From Megaleporinus macrocephalus (lineage: Eukaryota; Chordata; Actinopteri; Characiformes; Anostomidae), in NCBI GenBank assembly GCA_021613375.1, contig CM038720.1, positions 19,429,215 through 19,493,214 of the forward strand: DNA of 64,000 nt, in the 5' to 3' direction. Below are positions 47,613-59,878 of the stretch, one piece after another. The notes under the pieces are model-generated. The model did no database searches, was not told where the DNA came from, and saw only the letters and a list, made by a program, of their open reading frames with translations. Numbering within the stretch: position 1 is the first letter of the stretch; every line of letters begins with the position of its first letter. Both the position numbers and the translations under genes were made by a program.

Positions 47613-47959
47613 CTTTAGCTTATTGAAGAATAAACACAAAAATAAACACAAATGTCCTCAAAGTAAAGCTGGTGTGTTTGTGTGTTATGAATCTATATTC
47701 TATTTCTAATGACAGCTGTGTTAAAAATACAGTATATGTCATTTATTTGCATACATAAATATATCCAGCCAACTGCATTCTGTGTATCTATGATACAGAC
47801 AGCGGTGTAATAAAACTTCATATGAAGCCCCAATAACAAATTAAGAAAAGCGATAAATAACCAGCTTGCTAGTAGTTTTTGTCTAAGACTCTCTTTATAC
47901 AAGAAGACAAATAGCAGCACTGATGGTAACAACATGTTTGGCTTTAACAATTCTTCTTC

Positions 47960-48215
47960 TGGGAATGTTCTTTTCTGGTTTGGTAGCTCATTCTCCCATT
48001 AGCTGGAATCTTACTCATCATCTCTTTTTCTGTCTTCAGTATGAGAAATGATTCACTCCACCATCTCTTGCGAAATTGAGATATTACAACATAGCATAAA
48101 GTTATCCGGGGCATAGCTACAGTTGCTAGGCTAAGACAAACTGGCCAACTGGGTGAACCAGTTTGCTACAGTGCCACCCTGAGGCAGACCACTGCTGCAG
48201 CTCTAGTTATTTAAG
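47960..48215 (-). repeat. Dispersed repeat family B copy, inverted
   Basis: cttactcatcatctctttttctgtcttcag, then ctacagttgctaggctaag and cagtgccaccctgaggcagac: the reverse of the copy at 46835, about 830 bp away. Confidence 0.65.
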
Positions 48216-48587
48216 AATGTAAATGACAGAAGCTCACCGTTTAGTGGGTGATCTTTCACTGAATTTGTATTTGAGTGTCTGTTATTCCCCTAACAAACGG
48301 CATAACTTTATAACAAGTGTATTTCAGGGAACCCCCAAGAATTTTCATTTTGAGATATTCAGGAGGTCCAAAAGATTAATTTAGCAGTTCTGAACCCCCA
48401 AGGACCGCATGAATTTCAGACATTTCATAATGCAAACCTATTATGAGGTCAGTTGTCAGGAAGCATCATCTCTGTAGCCACTCTAAAGTGCATGTGCATA
48501 AAATCAACCACTAAACATTTTCCTTCTTATACGTTTTGTGTGAGGCCATAACTTTATTTCATTTCATAAAGTTTTGTTTTTCCACAG

Positions 48588-48694
48588 GCCTGCTGCAGAC
48601 CGCTGGGTATTTCCTACTAACATTTCTCAACTGTTCCATTGGCTGCTGATAGCCAACCATATTATGACTTCTATTCTCAGTATTTTGCTTGGTG
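48588..48694 (+). CDS. Candidate second coding exon, unidentified membrane protein
   Basis: A strong acceptor (gttttgtttttccacag) and a consensus donor (gtaagt, GT 48695-48696) bound a 107-base exon. Joined to 45691-45764 it reads on as KPAADRWVFP, then TNISQLFHWLLIANHIM and TSILSILLG. The hydrophobic span FHWLLIANHIMTSILSILL is long enough for a membrane segment. NIS is a potential N-glycosylation site. The exon ends in phase 1. No further exon could be tied to it within the window, so the gene either runs on past 64 kb or has short exons I missed. No family is assigned. Confidence 0.45.
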
Positions 48695-48699
48695 GTAAG

Positions 48700-49435
48700 T
48701 TCATTAGCCAGTATTTTCAATGATAATCATTTTCCTCTTGTGAAAACTGGAGCTTTATGGTTCTGTTTTATTGGTCTTTTATTGCATGTCCCGATATGAA
48801 CCACATCCACTAAAACTGGATTTCTGTTTGGTCATTTACAGTACAGTATTGTTTATAACGCCTTCTAGAACGAGCCCAGCGGTGAATTTAAATTGAGAAC
48901 GCAAATGTTTATTGGGGCAGAAATTTCACCTCTCTGAAAGCATTGGCCTTTCATGTTGTTGCAGGTTTCCCAAATGGTAAATGTATGAATGTGTGTAGGC
49001 TCTGAATAGTTTTCCTGGTAACAGCCTTCTGTCTGATCAGCCTTCCCAGCATCTGAGTAGCCCTGATACTGCCACAGCAGCGGAATTCCCCCACACACTA
49101 CTTTAAAGTGAGAGGTTAAATGCGGTCAAACATCCATGAAACATTCAAACCTTTGTTTACTTATGCTTTGAGTATACACATGCTTTCGTCTCTGCTTTGT
49201 TATGTTCTCTGTTCTCTCCACCCTGTTGAGTTCTGCTTGTTGCTGTTGCCCAAGGTCTGTAGCCAAGTAAAGAACTGACTACATTAATGCTTAATCCTAA
49301 TAATGTTCTGGCACTCTCCTTTTAGCTATGCTGCAATAGCCAGGCCTACCTGAGTCACTGCTGCACACTACATGCTGTTTTCTGTTACCCCTAGCAGAAC
49401 TAACTGTCCATGTGTTTCTCTCATTGAGCTCAACA
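48700..49435. other. Non-coding stretch, no gene recognised
   Basis: No further exon of the candidate gene could be supported. Confidence 0.35.
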
Positions 49436-49439
49436 ATCA

Positions 49440-49885
49440 TCCCATGTGGTGTGATGTTGAATGGCTGTCTGTCCAGTGATCTGGGGCTGCCAATTCATCT
49501 GCCTTGAGTGGGTGCACCTGTGTGCCTGCATTCTGGACCAGTTTTCCCATCATAGAGCTTGGTGCTGTTCAGTGGAAAACTCACCTGCACAACACTTTCA
49601 TTTTCAAAACATAGACATTTTCTTCTCCTGCTCTTATTACTCATTTTTTTCTCTTTCTTTTTGCCTCTATATTTATTTATGAACAAAGTAGTCAATCTTG
49701 ACCAGACGATGATGGGTTTCCCTTTTTAAGTCTTGCTCCTCTCAAGGTTTCTTCCTCTTGCTCTAAGGTTTTTCTTGCCACTGCTGCTCCTGGCTTGCTC
49801 ATTGGAGGTTGGACCCAAATTTTCTGTAAAGCTGTTTGGTGACAACATCTGTTGTAAAAGTACTATATAAATAAATAAACCTTAC
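49440..49885 (+). mobile_element. 3' tail of a fish LINE or derived retroposon
   Basis: tgctcctctcaaggtttcttcctcttgctc, tttttcttgccactg, tggcttgctcattgg and gttgtaaaagtactatataaataaataaa form the well-known 3' tail common to a fish non-LTR retroposon family. The region before it is its decayed body. Confidence 0.6.
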
Positions 49886-49889
49886 CTTA

Positions 49890-50925
49890 ACCTTAAAGAT
49901 TGCATAACCTTTCTGCGGAAGAAAGGGAATTCGGAACACTTTGGGCCTTCTGGGCATTCAGAGAAGACTTAATGATTACCGTAAAATAAAAAAACTATGA
50001 TTTATATAATCACCATGCTTGTTGCATTTAAACTCTGTATAGTAAAAATATTCTATTTTTATTGTGAAATGTGCTATAGAGTAAAAAAAATGTATCTACA
50101 TTGTCATAGTTGAATAGGAGGAGTTCAGTACACAGAACTGTTGATTCAACTGTTGACTCATTCAAATACAAATCCAGCATTTCTAAAAGATGACAAAAAG
50201 AAATACAGGCAGATTCCAAATTCCACACAGATGGCACAGATTAATATTTACACCCCCAAAACAGAGAAACAGTAATGATGATAGTGGGATATGTGAAGAA
50301 ATCTGTTTCTTTGCTGTGAAGGGGATGTTGGTACTGGCAGTCATGAAAGACACCGCGAAAATAACTATAGCCTTAAATGGTGTGAGGCTGACGCCTGTGC
50401 CATGTGTTGTGTCTCCTGTTATGCTTCCTCCTTCAGCTCTCATTAGTGTTTGGGAGATAGGCGCATGGTTTAATGGTAGTAGTCTAGCAGTTATATTCAG
50501 TTGTTAAATCTATGTTAGGGCTTTTTACTGAAATAGTTGATGCAAAACTGCTAAATATGTGGTGCACAGAGAAAAATCAGACTCCAAACCAGTAGTCAGT
50601 AACAACCACCTGGAAGACCTGCAAGACCACCAAAATAGCCCCATCAAATAAACAGCAATAAAAGCTTCAATCTTTGAAAGAGAGAAGAACATTAAGCTGC
50701 ACTCTCACTTAAAATCTAAAAAAAAAAACATCCAAAGGTGATTCTGTCCATCCTTCCACTGTGAGAAGATCCATCAACACTATGGGTCTGAAACAATGTG
50801 TAGCTGTTTAAGAAGCTCCCTTAGTGAAAGTAGGAATGTGTGGAGCTGCAGTGCAGAAAAATAGACTGTCAATGTGTCCTGCATCTTTCTCACAACTTCT
50901 AACAAGAATTAGAGCTTAGAACTAG
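49890..50925. other. Non-coding stretch, no gene recognised
   Basis: Overlapping frames at 50183-50507 on both strands lack splice support. Confidence 0.35.
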
Positions 50926-50929
50926 TTGC

Positions 50930-51195
50930 CACTTGCACACAGTGGAATTTAGCCCATCCGTCCAGTGAAACACCCACATATACACACACTAGTGAGCACA
51001 CTGGCCCAAAGTGGTGGAAAACCCTATCGACAGTGCCCTGGGAGAAGTTGGGGGTCAGGCACCTTGCTCAAGGGCACGTCAGTCATGTATTGTTGGTCTA
51101 GATGGATCAAACCAGGGGATTGAATCGAACCAGAGGACTAAATTGAATCCAGTCACAAGCCCTGATACCTTTACCTTCAGCCCATGACTGCCCCT
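50930..51195 (-). repeat. Common fish dispersed repeat (~265 bp)
   Basis: agtgagcacactggcccaaagtggtgg, gtgccctgggagaagttgggggtcaggcaccttgctcaagggcac and cagcccatgactgcccc are the recognisable core of a very common fish interspersed repeat. Class from memory only. Confidence 0.55.
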
Positions 51196-51199
51196 GTGA

Positions 51200-51820
51200 C
51201 TTGAGCTGATAGTCCTGCTTTGGCTTGGACAGGTCACCCTACTATGTGTTGTGACTGAGATGACGAAGGTAGATGCAGGCAGAGCTTGTTCTTAAAGTAA
51301 TCTGTATTATTTTATTTTGTTTTGTGTTTTTTCTAGATTTAATGCCAAATAGCGCTGAGGTGTCATTGCATGTGAAAAGGCCTGTTCTTAGTTTACAGGG
51401 CTGGATAGCACTGTGAGTATGTACGAGGCGTGCGTGCATGCATGTGTCTGAGGAACATGGTGGTCTGGGCTGTGGGCTGGTAGGCCAGGGACAGGCTGCA
51501 GCCAGAGCAGTGTGTGGGAGAAGGGTGTTCATCAGGGAAAGGCAGTCGCGGTCGGCAATAAAAGACAACAGAGCTAGTTGCTGTAACCCCACAACGCATA
51601 CACATTAGCCTCAAGGACTGCTCTGACCTCGTCGCTTGGGGCGAGCTTATTTTTAACCATCTTTTTTGTGTTTTGTGTATGTCAGCTGAAGTGATTAGTC
51701 TTTCAACATTCCCATTCTCAGTGGTCTCCTGACCTGTCCATGCTCTGTCTACAAATGGGGACTTCTGTAGGGACCGCTGTGCGGTTTAACATAAATCCTA
51801 TCCAGATTGATGTGAAACTA
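51200..51820. other. Non-coding stretch, no gene recognised
   Basis: Short overlapping frames only. Confidence 0.35.
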
Positions 51821-51825
51821 CAGCA

Positions 51826-51917
<92 letters not shown>

Positions 51918-51926
51918 TTTTTTTTA
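51826..51926. repeat. (AT)n microsatellite joined to poly(T)
   Basis: About 75 bp of AT alternation followed immediately by about 25 T. Confidence 0.95.
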
Positions 51927-52084
51927 TGGAGCCCCAAAATATAAAAGTAAAGAAAAAATTGAGAGAAAGTTTTGTAATTTGTGTGCATGTTTTCTTTTAA
52001 TCATTCCCACATTTTGTTCTATTTGTTCTATTCGTTCTCTCCTTCTCTTAAAACTGAGTTTTTAATTATGGAATGATTTCATGT

Positions 52085-52215
52085 TTGAAATGTAGACAGT
52101 GTGATTCAGAATGGTTGGGTGTGAAATGGTACTAGACATTTTATGTACTATCAGAATCACCTGTGAACACTTGTGAGTTCTATAGGGAATACTGATGATG
52201 GTAAAATAGTTAGGT
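52085..52215 (+). repeat. Dispersed repeat family A fragment
   Basis: gtagacagtgtgattcagaatggttgggtgtgaaatgg matches the 5' part of family A. Confidence 0.5.
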
Positions 52216-52410
52216 CACAACTCCCTTTTATTCTTACCCTCCCATGCTTTCTATTACAGAATGCAAAACACCAATCTCCTCATAAACTCTAATTCCCAGA
52301 ATGCCTTGGGGTGGGGGTACCATGTGACACTCACTTCACCATCATCCAATCAGCTACACCTGAGCCTCCATATTATCTCTCTTTTAAAAAAAAACTGTTT
52401 GTGTGTGTCA

Positions 52411-52752
52411 ACGGCCCGTGGTGTAGTGGTCAGCACTGTCGCCTCACAGCAAGACGATCTGTGTTGGATACCTGGTCCAGGCCGTTCTGTGTGGAGCTTG
52501 CATGTTCTCCCCCGTGCTTGAGTGGGTTTCCTCCGGGTACTCCGGTTTCCTCCCTCACGTCCAATGACATGCATGTTAGGTTGATTGGTCACTCTAAATT
52601 ACCCGTAGAGGTGTGTGTGCGCGAGTGAATGTGATGGACTGGCGAAATATCCATGAAGTATCCTGCCTTCGCCCAATGATGCTGGGATTGGCTCCAGTTC
52701 CCCTGTGACCCCAACTAGCGGGATAAAGCGGTAGATAATGGATGGATGGATA
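52411..52752 (+). mobile_element. tRNA-derived SINE, full length
   Basis: A tRNA-like head (gcccgtggtgtagtggtcagcactg as A-box region; ttggatacctggtccag as decayed B-box region), a conserved body with gtggagcttgcatgttctc, tttcctccgggtactccgg and atgttaggttgattggtcac, a further body segment with gctgggattggctccagttcccc, and the tail gataatggatggatggat. Transcription would be by polymerase III if the boxes were intact. Confidence 0.8.
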
Positions 52753-52754
52753 TA

Positions 52755-53615
52755 TGTGTCTTAATTGTGTACTTCATACTAATACGTTCTAATTTTGGGT
52801 ATGCAAAATATACTTTTTTTTTCATCATCATTTGAACGTGACAGCTGCCACATACATTGTGTACCAATTTCATGATGAATGGAAATGCGTCAAAAGAGTT
52901 TGGAAAAAAAATCTGGTATTGGACTAAAAATAAAGTTTTTGGACTCTCCTGTAAATTGCCATGTTGGAGATGCTTGTTTTTTATTGGACAGTGATGACAG
53001 GTGGGTAGTACACAAGTGAGACCCAGTCACTAGCCACTATTCTCTTGACCCTGTACTGCTCTTTGATGATCGTCTTGTTTTGGTTCCGGCTTCAACCTTT
53101 CTGGATTGTGTTCTGAACATTAAAACTTTTAAAAGTCTCAATTTTACTGCATCATCTGTCTCAAGTCATAAGTCCCAAATCTGAAAAGATATGCTTTCTT
53201 AGGAGACTATTTTGATACTTTTAATTAAAATGAAGTGCAACACAGCACTTTAAGAGTTAACGCTGGTGACTTTACTGCATGTTTGCGTGTGACAGAGTTC
53301 TCTGTCTAGACAGAGAGACAGTGGAGCTGCTGTATAACCAAATTATAGCATGTAAACAAAGTCTGATACATGTTTGTAAGGTGTTTATCTAATTAGTTTT
53401 CTGTGTTGTTTTTGACAACCCAGCTTCATTTTCCAACTTCATGAAAAGCACCTCAGGTAGTCTGTGCTATTCTGTAGCTCAGGCGAGATGACATGCCGAA
53501 AAAGCTGTGTGTGTTCAAGTGCTAAACTTGTGTTTAGTATTTTTCATTTGACTCATTCTTTTTACTTCAACTGAAAAGTAATTAATCATTTCTGCATAAT
53601 TGTGTGTTTGCGATG
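52755..53615. other. Non-coding stretch, no gene recognised
   Basis: No supported exon. Confidence 0.35.
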
Positions 53616-53617
53616 TA

Positions 53618-53775
53618 AACAAAGGGATTTAGGGTGGTTTGGTGTGAATTGGTTTAATAATTATTTACTGCAGAGGTGATAGTTACCAGGGATCTCCATG
53701 TCTACAACATAAATAAAAACACTTTATTTACTAACAAAACCACCAGTGAACCTACACATGTCCTCCATTTACACA
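53618..53775 (+). repeat. Dispersed repeat family A copy
   Basis: gatgtaaacaaagggatttagggtggtttggtgtgaattgg, then gataggttaccaggg-like and ctacaacataaataaaaac segments, then gtgaacctacacatgtc. Confidence 0.6.
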
Positions 53776-53829
53776 AGTTTTAAATTGCTGCTTTTATATG
53801 GAACATTGAAGATTCCTGCAAGTATCAGC

Positions 53830-54118
53830 CCTATTTAGAACCATGAACACTCAAAAAACCATTTGCATGCTAAAATGGTTTGCTGCATGGGGAAAGGGCT
53901 TTTCAGTTTGATGGAGAATGCACTGTATATGGTTCTGTATACCCTCAAAAAGTATTCTGCCTTTGTTACAAGATCAAGCTTGTAACAGTAGAAGAACTGT
54001 TTTTGGTGCCATATAGAACCATTTCCAAAAGGTTCTATGTAGGACCATATACAGCACTAAAATAACACTTCAAGAGTTTCTAAAGAACTCTTAACGAGCC
54101 ATCTTTTTTAAGAGCGCA
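53830..54118 (+). repeat. Dispersed repeat family D copy
   Basis: gaaccatgaacactcaaaaaacc, tttgcatgctaaaatggtt, gatggagaatgcactgtatatggttctgtata and tatagaaccatttcc are repeated GGTTCT/AGAACC words in both senses. Confidence 0.6.
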
Positions 54119-54234
54119 GTTTTGCAATATGATTCAGGCCTAAAATGTAAAGTTTTCAAATCCATTTATAGGGGGTAGACATATGCAAGTCATTATACAG
54201 CAAAATAGCTCCCACAGGAAACAGCTCTTACCAC

Positions 54235-54425
54235 TAAACTCTGAAGACATGTGTACACTCACTGGTGGATTTGGTCTAAAATAAAAAAAGTCTATATTTG
54301 CATTGTAGACATGGTGACCTCTGGTTCTCATCACTCTGCTGTAAAGAACATCTGAACCATTTCACACTAAACCACTCTGAATGACTGTTCATGTTTTTTT
54401 AGAGTTGGCAGTTTATAAAATGTTG
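54235..54425 (-). repeat. Dispersed repeat family A copy, inverted
   Basis: catttcacactaaaccactctgaatgac and tagacatggtgacctctggttc are family A in reverse. It lies just after the family D copy and the + oriented family A copy at 53618. Confidence 0.55.
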
Positions 54426-54429
54426 TGCT

Positions 54430-57400
54430 AGTAATCATTCCAGTAGTTGGGCTTAATTGAAATCAGAAAGATTGGAAACAATGACATAGATCAGGGGGTC
54501 TGGTTCTGGAGATCTAACACCCTGAAGAGTGCAACACCTGATTCACAAGTACACTTGAACCAGGTGTATTAGACCAGGGCTGGAGCTAAACTCACCTGAC
54601 ATATATTTTGCCATAGCACGACCCTAACCAAGTGTCCTTTGACCTGCATAAAAAAGAAAGAGCATTTTGTGTGCTTCAGCTTTTTATCAGGTTTATAGGG
54701 ATTTTTGCTGATGTCCTGTCATTGAACCTCGCAAGTGCGGCAAAAGAATGTATTTGCTGGCCGGACATGGATATGTCTACTTTTTTGTAGAAGCAATTTC
54801 ATATCGTGGCAAGTGGGCTGCATATATAGGTTCTATAGGTTCGCAAACACAACTGTGTTTGTCCAGCTTGCTGCCTACGCTCACATGCCGTCTTCAAAGG
54901 CTGGACCACACTCTTCTGTAGTCCAAACAGGGCAAGTGGGTTAAACTGCTGCAGGAAGTTCCTGGAAGCTAGATGTGGCATTGGTTTTAGTCCGCCAACG
55001 CTGGCTTCGTGACTGGGCCTCCACAGAGGTAATTACAGAGTAATGGAAAAGGCACGGTGATTGGCAGCAGCTCTGCCTTCGCCCCAGGAGGAAGCAGACT
55101 TACATGGTCATCATCAGAGTGACACCCATGGTATTGTGACCTGTCCAAGCCTGGGGAACCGAGCCAAACCTGGACTCTCATCTCACAGCCAGATGTTGTA
55201 AGCAAGATACAGGAAGTCTGGTGAAGTCCAGTATGGCCCGTCTATGATTTTGTCTATTTTTAAGCACTGGAGCTCTTGAAGCTTTTTGTTGTAGGCTATT
55301 GTAACGTCTTCACTATCACCTATGTACTTTCTTGAGGTTAACAGTTGTTCAGATTAATACACCCACTGAAATATTCCACTTAAAGTTCCACTTAAGTAAT
55401 CCCTGCCAAAGTTCAAATAAACACGTTCTACATGACCATTGCTAAACTGATTGCTGTTTATCTAAAATATGGTTCTTTTTTTGGCTCTAAAATTTCGAAT
55501 GCCAAACCAACGTTTTGTAAACTTAGCAGAAACATGATGTTTACAACATTTCTATGACCAGGCACTTGTTTTAGGCAGGCCCTTTAATTACAAAAACATG
55601 CTATTTGACTCAGGCACTATGGATTTTATCCACATGTCCTCTTGGCTTAACAAAACCATGTGTAGCAGCAGGTTTCTCAAAGCTGGTTCAAATAGTTCTG
55701 TATTTGTGAATTTTTAAAAGGTTAATATTCCACATTTAAAGTAAAACACTTCTTCTTGCATGTTAAAAGTACAATACTCAGAATAACATTTGTCTGTTGG
55801 ATTAAGATCTGGACTCCAAAGTGCAACATTTCTTCTCTTTTTGGTCTAGCTTAATTGATTGAACCTCCTAATTCGATATATCATTTAAAGCAATAAACTG
55901 ATAGATGAAAAGGTTCATAGTTTTATAAATTATATTTGTTTTACTAGACTTTATTGCTAAGAAATCAGTAAAGATTTGAAAATATTTTATTTCACATTTA
56001 TGTAAAAATAAATAAAACAATAAAGAGTTCACAAAGTTTCAAGCAGCACTGTATATGCATGTGTGTAGGTTTATGTATGTACTTGTGTATATAAAGTGTT
56101 CTTTTATTTAAGGTGTTTATCTTTTGTTTCTGTGTGAACTTTGGTGTTGATGAAGTAAGGAGGGAGGGTGATTGTACTGTACCATATCTTATATTTTATA
56201 TTCATGTTTTGCTGGATGTTTAATAAAGCACTTAAGTTTAGCATCATACAAACATTTTAATCTTTTAATCCGTGTTCCTTGAGACTTAAATGTCATATAT
56301 TATTCTTGGTGTTGTATTTATGCACAGTTAATGTTCCAGCTTTGTTTAGTCCTTCAGTAAGCTGGTCGACACGGTATGTTTGAGCCTCATACTTTAAAAC
56401 CAAAACTAAATAAAGTTTTTGCTTGCATGTTTTCATGAAAATGAACCAATACCAAAACATATCTTCATACTAGAACTGCCCTACTCTTCCACAGCTTTGC
56501 AAAAAGTAGTTTTGTTCTTGGTCTAACATACCTGAACAGAGTTTTTAGATAATTTACTGGACTGTGTCGGATTTAGAATTACCTGTCTGGCGGGAAAGTA
56601 AGCATCCCTGCTGTTGAACCTTTTGACTGTATAGTGTTAAACATTAGACCAAGTGGACCGTTTTCAGTGTTAGTCCTGCTGAATGCTGATTTTCCTTACA
56701 CTATTACACACTTACTTCAGCTCCTCAGGTAATTATCAAGCTTTTCAGAAGTTGTGTTATGTATGCAGATCTGGCTCTCCATGCATTTATTAAGGCATCC
56801 CTGCCAGCAGTTGTCTGCTGTGACTGTGATGCCCTTTAGCAAAGCACGATATGCACCTTTGCAACAGACATTTAAGCCCATATAAACTGTTTTATTCTGT
56901 GTAGCAATACTGTATAAACTTAGTTTGCATGTGTATGACAATCCTTTGCTAAATTCTCGAATGCCTCTTGGCCTGGTATATCTGTAGTAAAAGAGAAAAC
57001 GTGGGCTATTACTGTTTAAATATAGGAATCTCCGGCCCTTCTTTGGCTTTTTAATAAGATTCTATCTTTTATTTGTTGCTATACTTATTTCAAGTACCGA
57101 CTATTTTAAGAGGCAACCATTGGAAGGGAATTCTGACATGCTTCTTTTCCATTTCCTGTCAGAATGGCGAGCCCATAAAACGTCTGTTTCGGGGACTTTA
57201 CAAGTGTTCGGGTGGGAGCAGTGGAGAAGCTGGGACAGTATAACACTTAATGTGAACCAATTGTCTATTTTTCAGATTACTGCTTCTTCTCTATTGCAGA
57301 ACACAGAAGGGTCTTCCAGGCCTTTCTCTGTAGTTTGTAACCTCATATGATATTGTGTTGTGCTATGTAGTGGACATTTGAATGGCTGGACTCATGCTAG

Positions 57401-57805
57401 GTTTCAGGAACAAAGCAGGACAGATTTCATAGTTACACCACAAAGCTAGAAGAGCTTATAGCCTTCATGGTTTGACCTTTAATCTAGACACTCTCTGTTT
57501 AGTTTATGTTCTGCAGCTAAAGAAAGCAGGCCTTTCTGAGGAAATAGGAGGAACAGTTTACAGTTGCTGATGTCAGTGGAATGATGATTTGATGCATCAG
57601 CAGATTCATGCCAAACACTTCCATATCTGTTTACTGTGCAGAAAGAAAGCTAAGATCAGGGCACACAGGGTACCAGGAAATTTGGGACCTAACCCTAACC
57701 CTAATAAACCTCTTGGGTGCCCTGAAAGTAATAAAATATAAATTCTCTTGGGTCCCTGAAAATAAGACTTGTTTATCTGGTTTATGTACTAATCAGTGAT
57801 CTTGT
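54430..57805. other. Long non-coding stretch, no gene recognised
   Basis: Open frames near 54735-55205 and 57120-57350 were inspected. The latter follows an acceptor-like tttcctgtcag, but no donor or family match supports either. A short ccctaaccctaa patch lies at 57690-57703. Confidence 0.35.
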
Positions 57806-57811
57806 GTCTTT

Positions 57812-58110
57812 CTAAACTAGAACTGCAGTGCTGGTCTGCCTCAGGGTGGCACTGTAGCCGATTGGTTCACCCAGTTGGTCCTTCATAGCTGTAACTATGT
57901 AATTATGCCCTGGACACGTCTAAAAACTTTACATTTGTAAATCTGAAAACTTGCCTAATTTCTGTATAGTTTGTTGGAAAAGAATTATTACTCATTTCTT
58001 AAACTAAAGACAGAAAAGATGAGTAAGATCTCAGTTAATGTGTAGAAGAATGACCTGGAAACGACCTGACTAGCAAAGAGCATTTACAAAAGAAGAAATA
58101 CCGGTGCCAG
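57812..58110 (+). repeat. Dispersed repeat family B copy
   Basis: ctgcagtgctggtctgcctcagggtggcactgtagccgattgg, then gttggtccttcatagctg and gacagaaaagatgagtaagatctcag. It is the most complete copy. Confidence 0.65.
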
Positions 58111-58635
58111 AGAAGCACTGTTATGTTAAGGGAGCAGCCAACCAACAACAGAGTAGCCAGCCATCATGCGACCAAATACCAGGGGATATATTTTAGACTT
58201 CTTAGATGGTCCAGGCTCAGCAGAAAACTCAGAAACACAGAGAAACCCTTTATGGGGTTGTAAGGGATGAATCAACTGACAGTATGATATATGCAAAACA
58301 GGAAATCCCTGCCAGCTATGCACACTAGGTGTTACACTTGACTACCCGGCAATGATGCATTACGTTTGTGAAAATGGATGCCTCAGAGATTATGGGGTCC
58401 ATATGTCCAGTTTCCTTCATTCTATCATTTCTCTGCCAAGCCACAGAGCTTCAAAGATCAGATATTGAACCTTGTTACTCTGTTTTTCTGCAAGACTACA
58501 GTAAAAACTCAAGTGTGGTTGTAGTGGGAGTATAATACCATATAATCTTGTACAGTTTAAAGTTGATTACTCTTCACGATGTTATAGTGCTCTGAATTTC
58601 TTTGACTTGCATCTCTATACTGGTGCAAACAATAT
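58111..58635. other. Non-coding stretch, no gene recognised
   Basis: No supported exon. Confidence 0.35.
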
Positions 58636-58639
58636 AAAT

Positions 58640-58830
58640 GTAAAGTTCTCCAGTTTACCAGCGGTTCACTTCACCGTACCACCATACCAGCACTTCACTT
58701 CACCATACCACTAAAGCAGCGTGTCACTTCACCATACCACTTCATTTGACCATACTGGTGCTTTAGTTCTCCATACCATCATACCAGCATTTCACATCTC
58801 ATCGTACTTCACCATATCACCACACCAGTA
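58640..58830. repeat. Degenerate tandem repeat of cacttcaccataccac words
   Basis: The words cttcaccataccac and accagca(c/t)ttcac recur about every 25-35 bp through this block. Confidence 0.6.
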
Positions 58831-58834
58831 ATTC

Positions 58835-59110
58835 ATCACTGGAATCACATCCAACCCCACCAAACACCTTTGGGATGAACTAGAACAGAGATTGCAAGTC
58901 AGGCCTTCTTATTTAACATCTGACCTCACAAATGCTCCTCTGGAGTAACGAGTAACAATCCAAACAGACTCACTTCAAAATCTTGTAGAAAACCTTTCCA
59001 AAAAATGGTAGCTGTTATAGTTGCAAAGGGTGGGCCAGCTTCATGGTAATGCCTTTGAATTTACATGGGATGTCATAAAAGTTCCTGTAGGTGTACTGTG
59101 CATACACTGT
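58835..59110 (+). mobile_element. Tc1-like transposase C-terminal fragment
   Basis: cacctttgggatgaactagaacagag reads HLWDELEQ, the region next to the last catalytic residue of Tc1 family transposases. It is followed by the decayed C-terminus and 3' end. It belongs to the same family as 33265-34316 by sequence, in opposite orientation. Confidence 0.65.
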
Positions 59111-59114
59111 ATGC

Positions 59115-59870
59115 CTGATAGGTGGATGAACACATACATGTATAATATATAAATCACACATCTACTGTCTGTCATGAGTCAATAAAAAACATTTGCATAT
59201 TGAATAACATGAAGATAACATATGTGAGCAATATACGCCCTACATATATGATTAATGTTCTCTATCATTTATTTGATAAATATATGTGTTACACATATAT
59301 GGGTATATATAAGTCAAATACATGCCTTATATTTGTGGACATATAGATCCATATGTGACTAATATAAGATGGTCATCCAAATCAAAACTCTAGAATCTCT
59401 ATAGTCATAACTATTATAACTATTATAACTATAACCCTCTTTACTTTTCATGCAAATTAATATAAAGGTTTTTTTCAAAGCAGCTTCACAGCTTTTTTTT
59501 GGTCCAATCATGATGAAATTTTAAAACCATGTAAAGAATAATTGTAGAGTTCACAGTATTTAGAAAACTACAAAAATGGAGATACATGGTTTCCATTGGA
59601 CAGTGACAATATACTGCCATATAGCATATTTCTGGGTGGGCATGTAGAAGGGCTCAAAGGGATGAGGATGGGTGGGTGCTATCGTGTAAAATATTGAAAT
59701 GTCAAACATGTTTACAAAAAAAACAGTAGTATCATCTATTTATTGTTTTTAAAACCCAGCGCTGCAATGCGCTTCTCCTCCAGCTGATGGCAGTGTTGCT
59801 CCTAAAAAGAGGTCTGAATCTGCTGACACAACGCTGCTTGTTTCGCTTTCTCATCAGTGACCTGTTGATC
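59115..59870. other. Non-coding stretch, no gene recognised
   Basis: Repeated (acatatatg)-like AT words near 59220-59360. No supported exon. Confidence 0.35.
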
Positions 59871-59878
59871 GCGTTTAC

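Noticed and set aside
50183..50507. Overlapping open frames on both strands
   Set aside because: No splice sites, no start context and no family match. The AT content and overlap fit chance.
52411..52480. Functional tRNA gene
   Set aside because: The tRNA-like head lacks a full cloverleaf and is followed by the SINE body and tail.
54987..55205. 72-residue minus-strand frame
   Set aside because: No splice or family support. The block is moderately GC-rich, but only chance-length frames are present.
57120..57350. Frame after an acceptor-like tttcctgtcag as a third exon of the 45.7 kb candidate gene
   Set aside because: The phase can be made to fit, but no donor lies at a sensible place and the residues do not continue a membrane protein convincingly.
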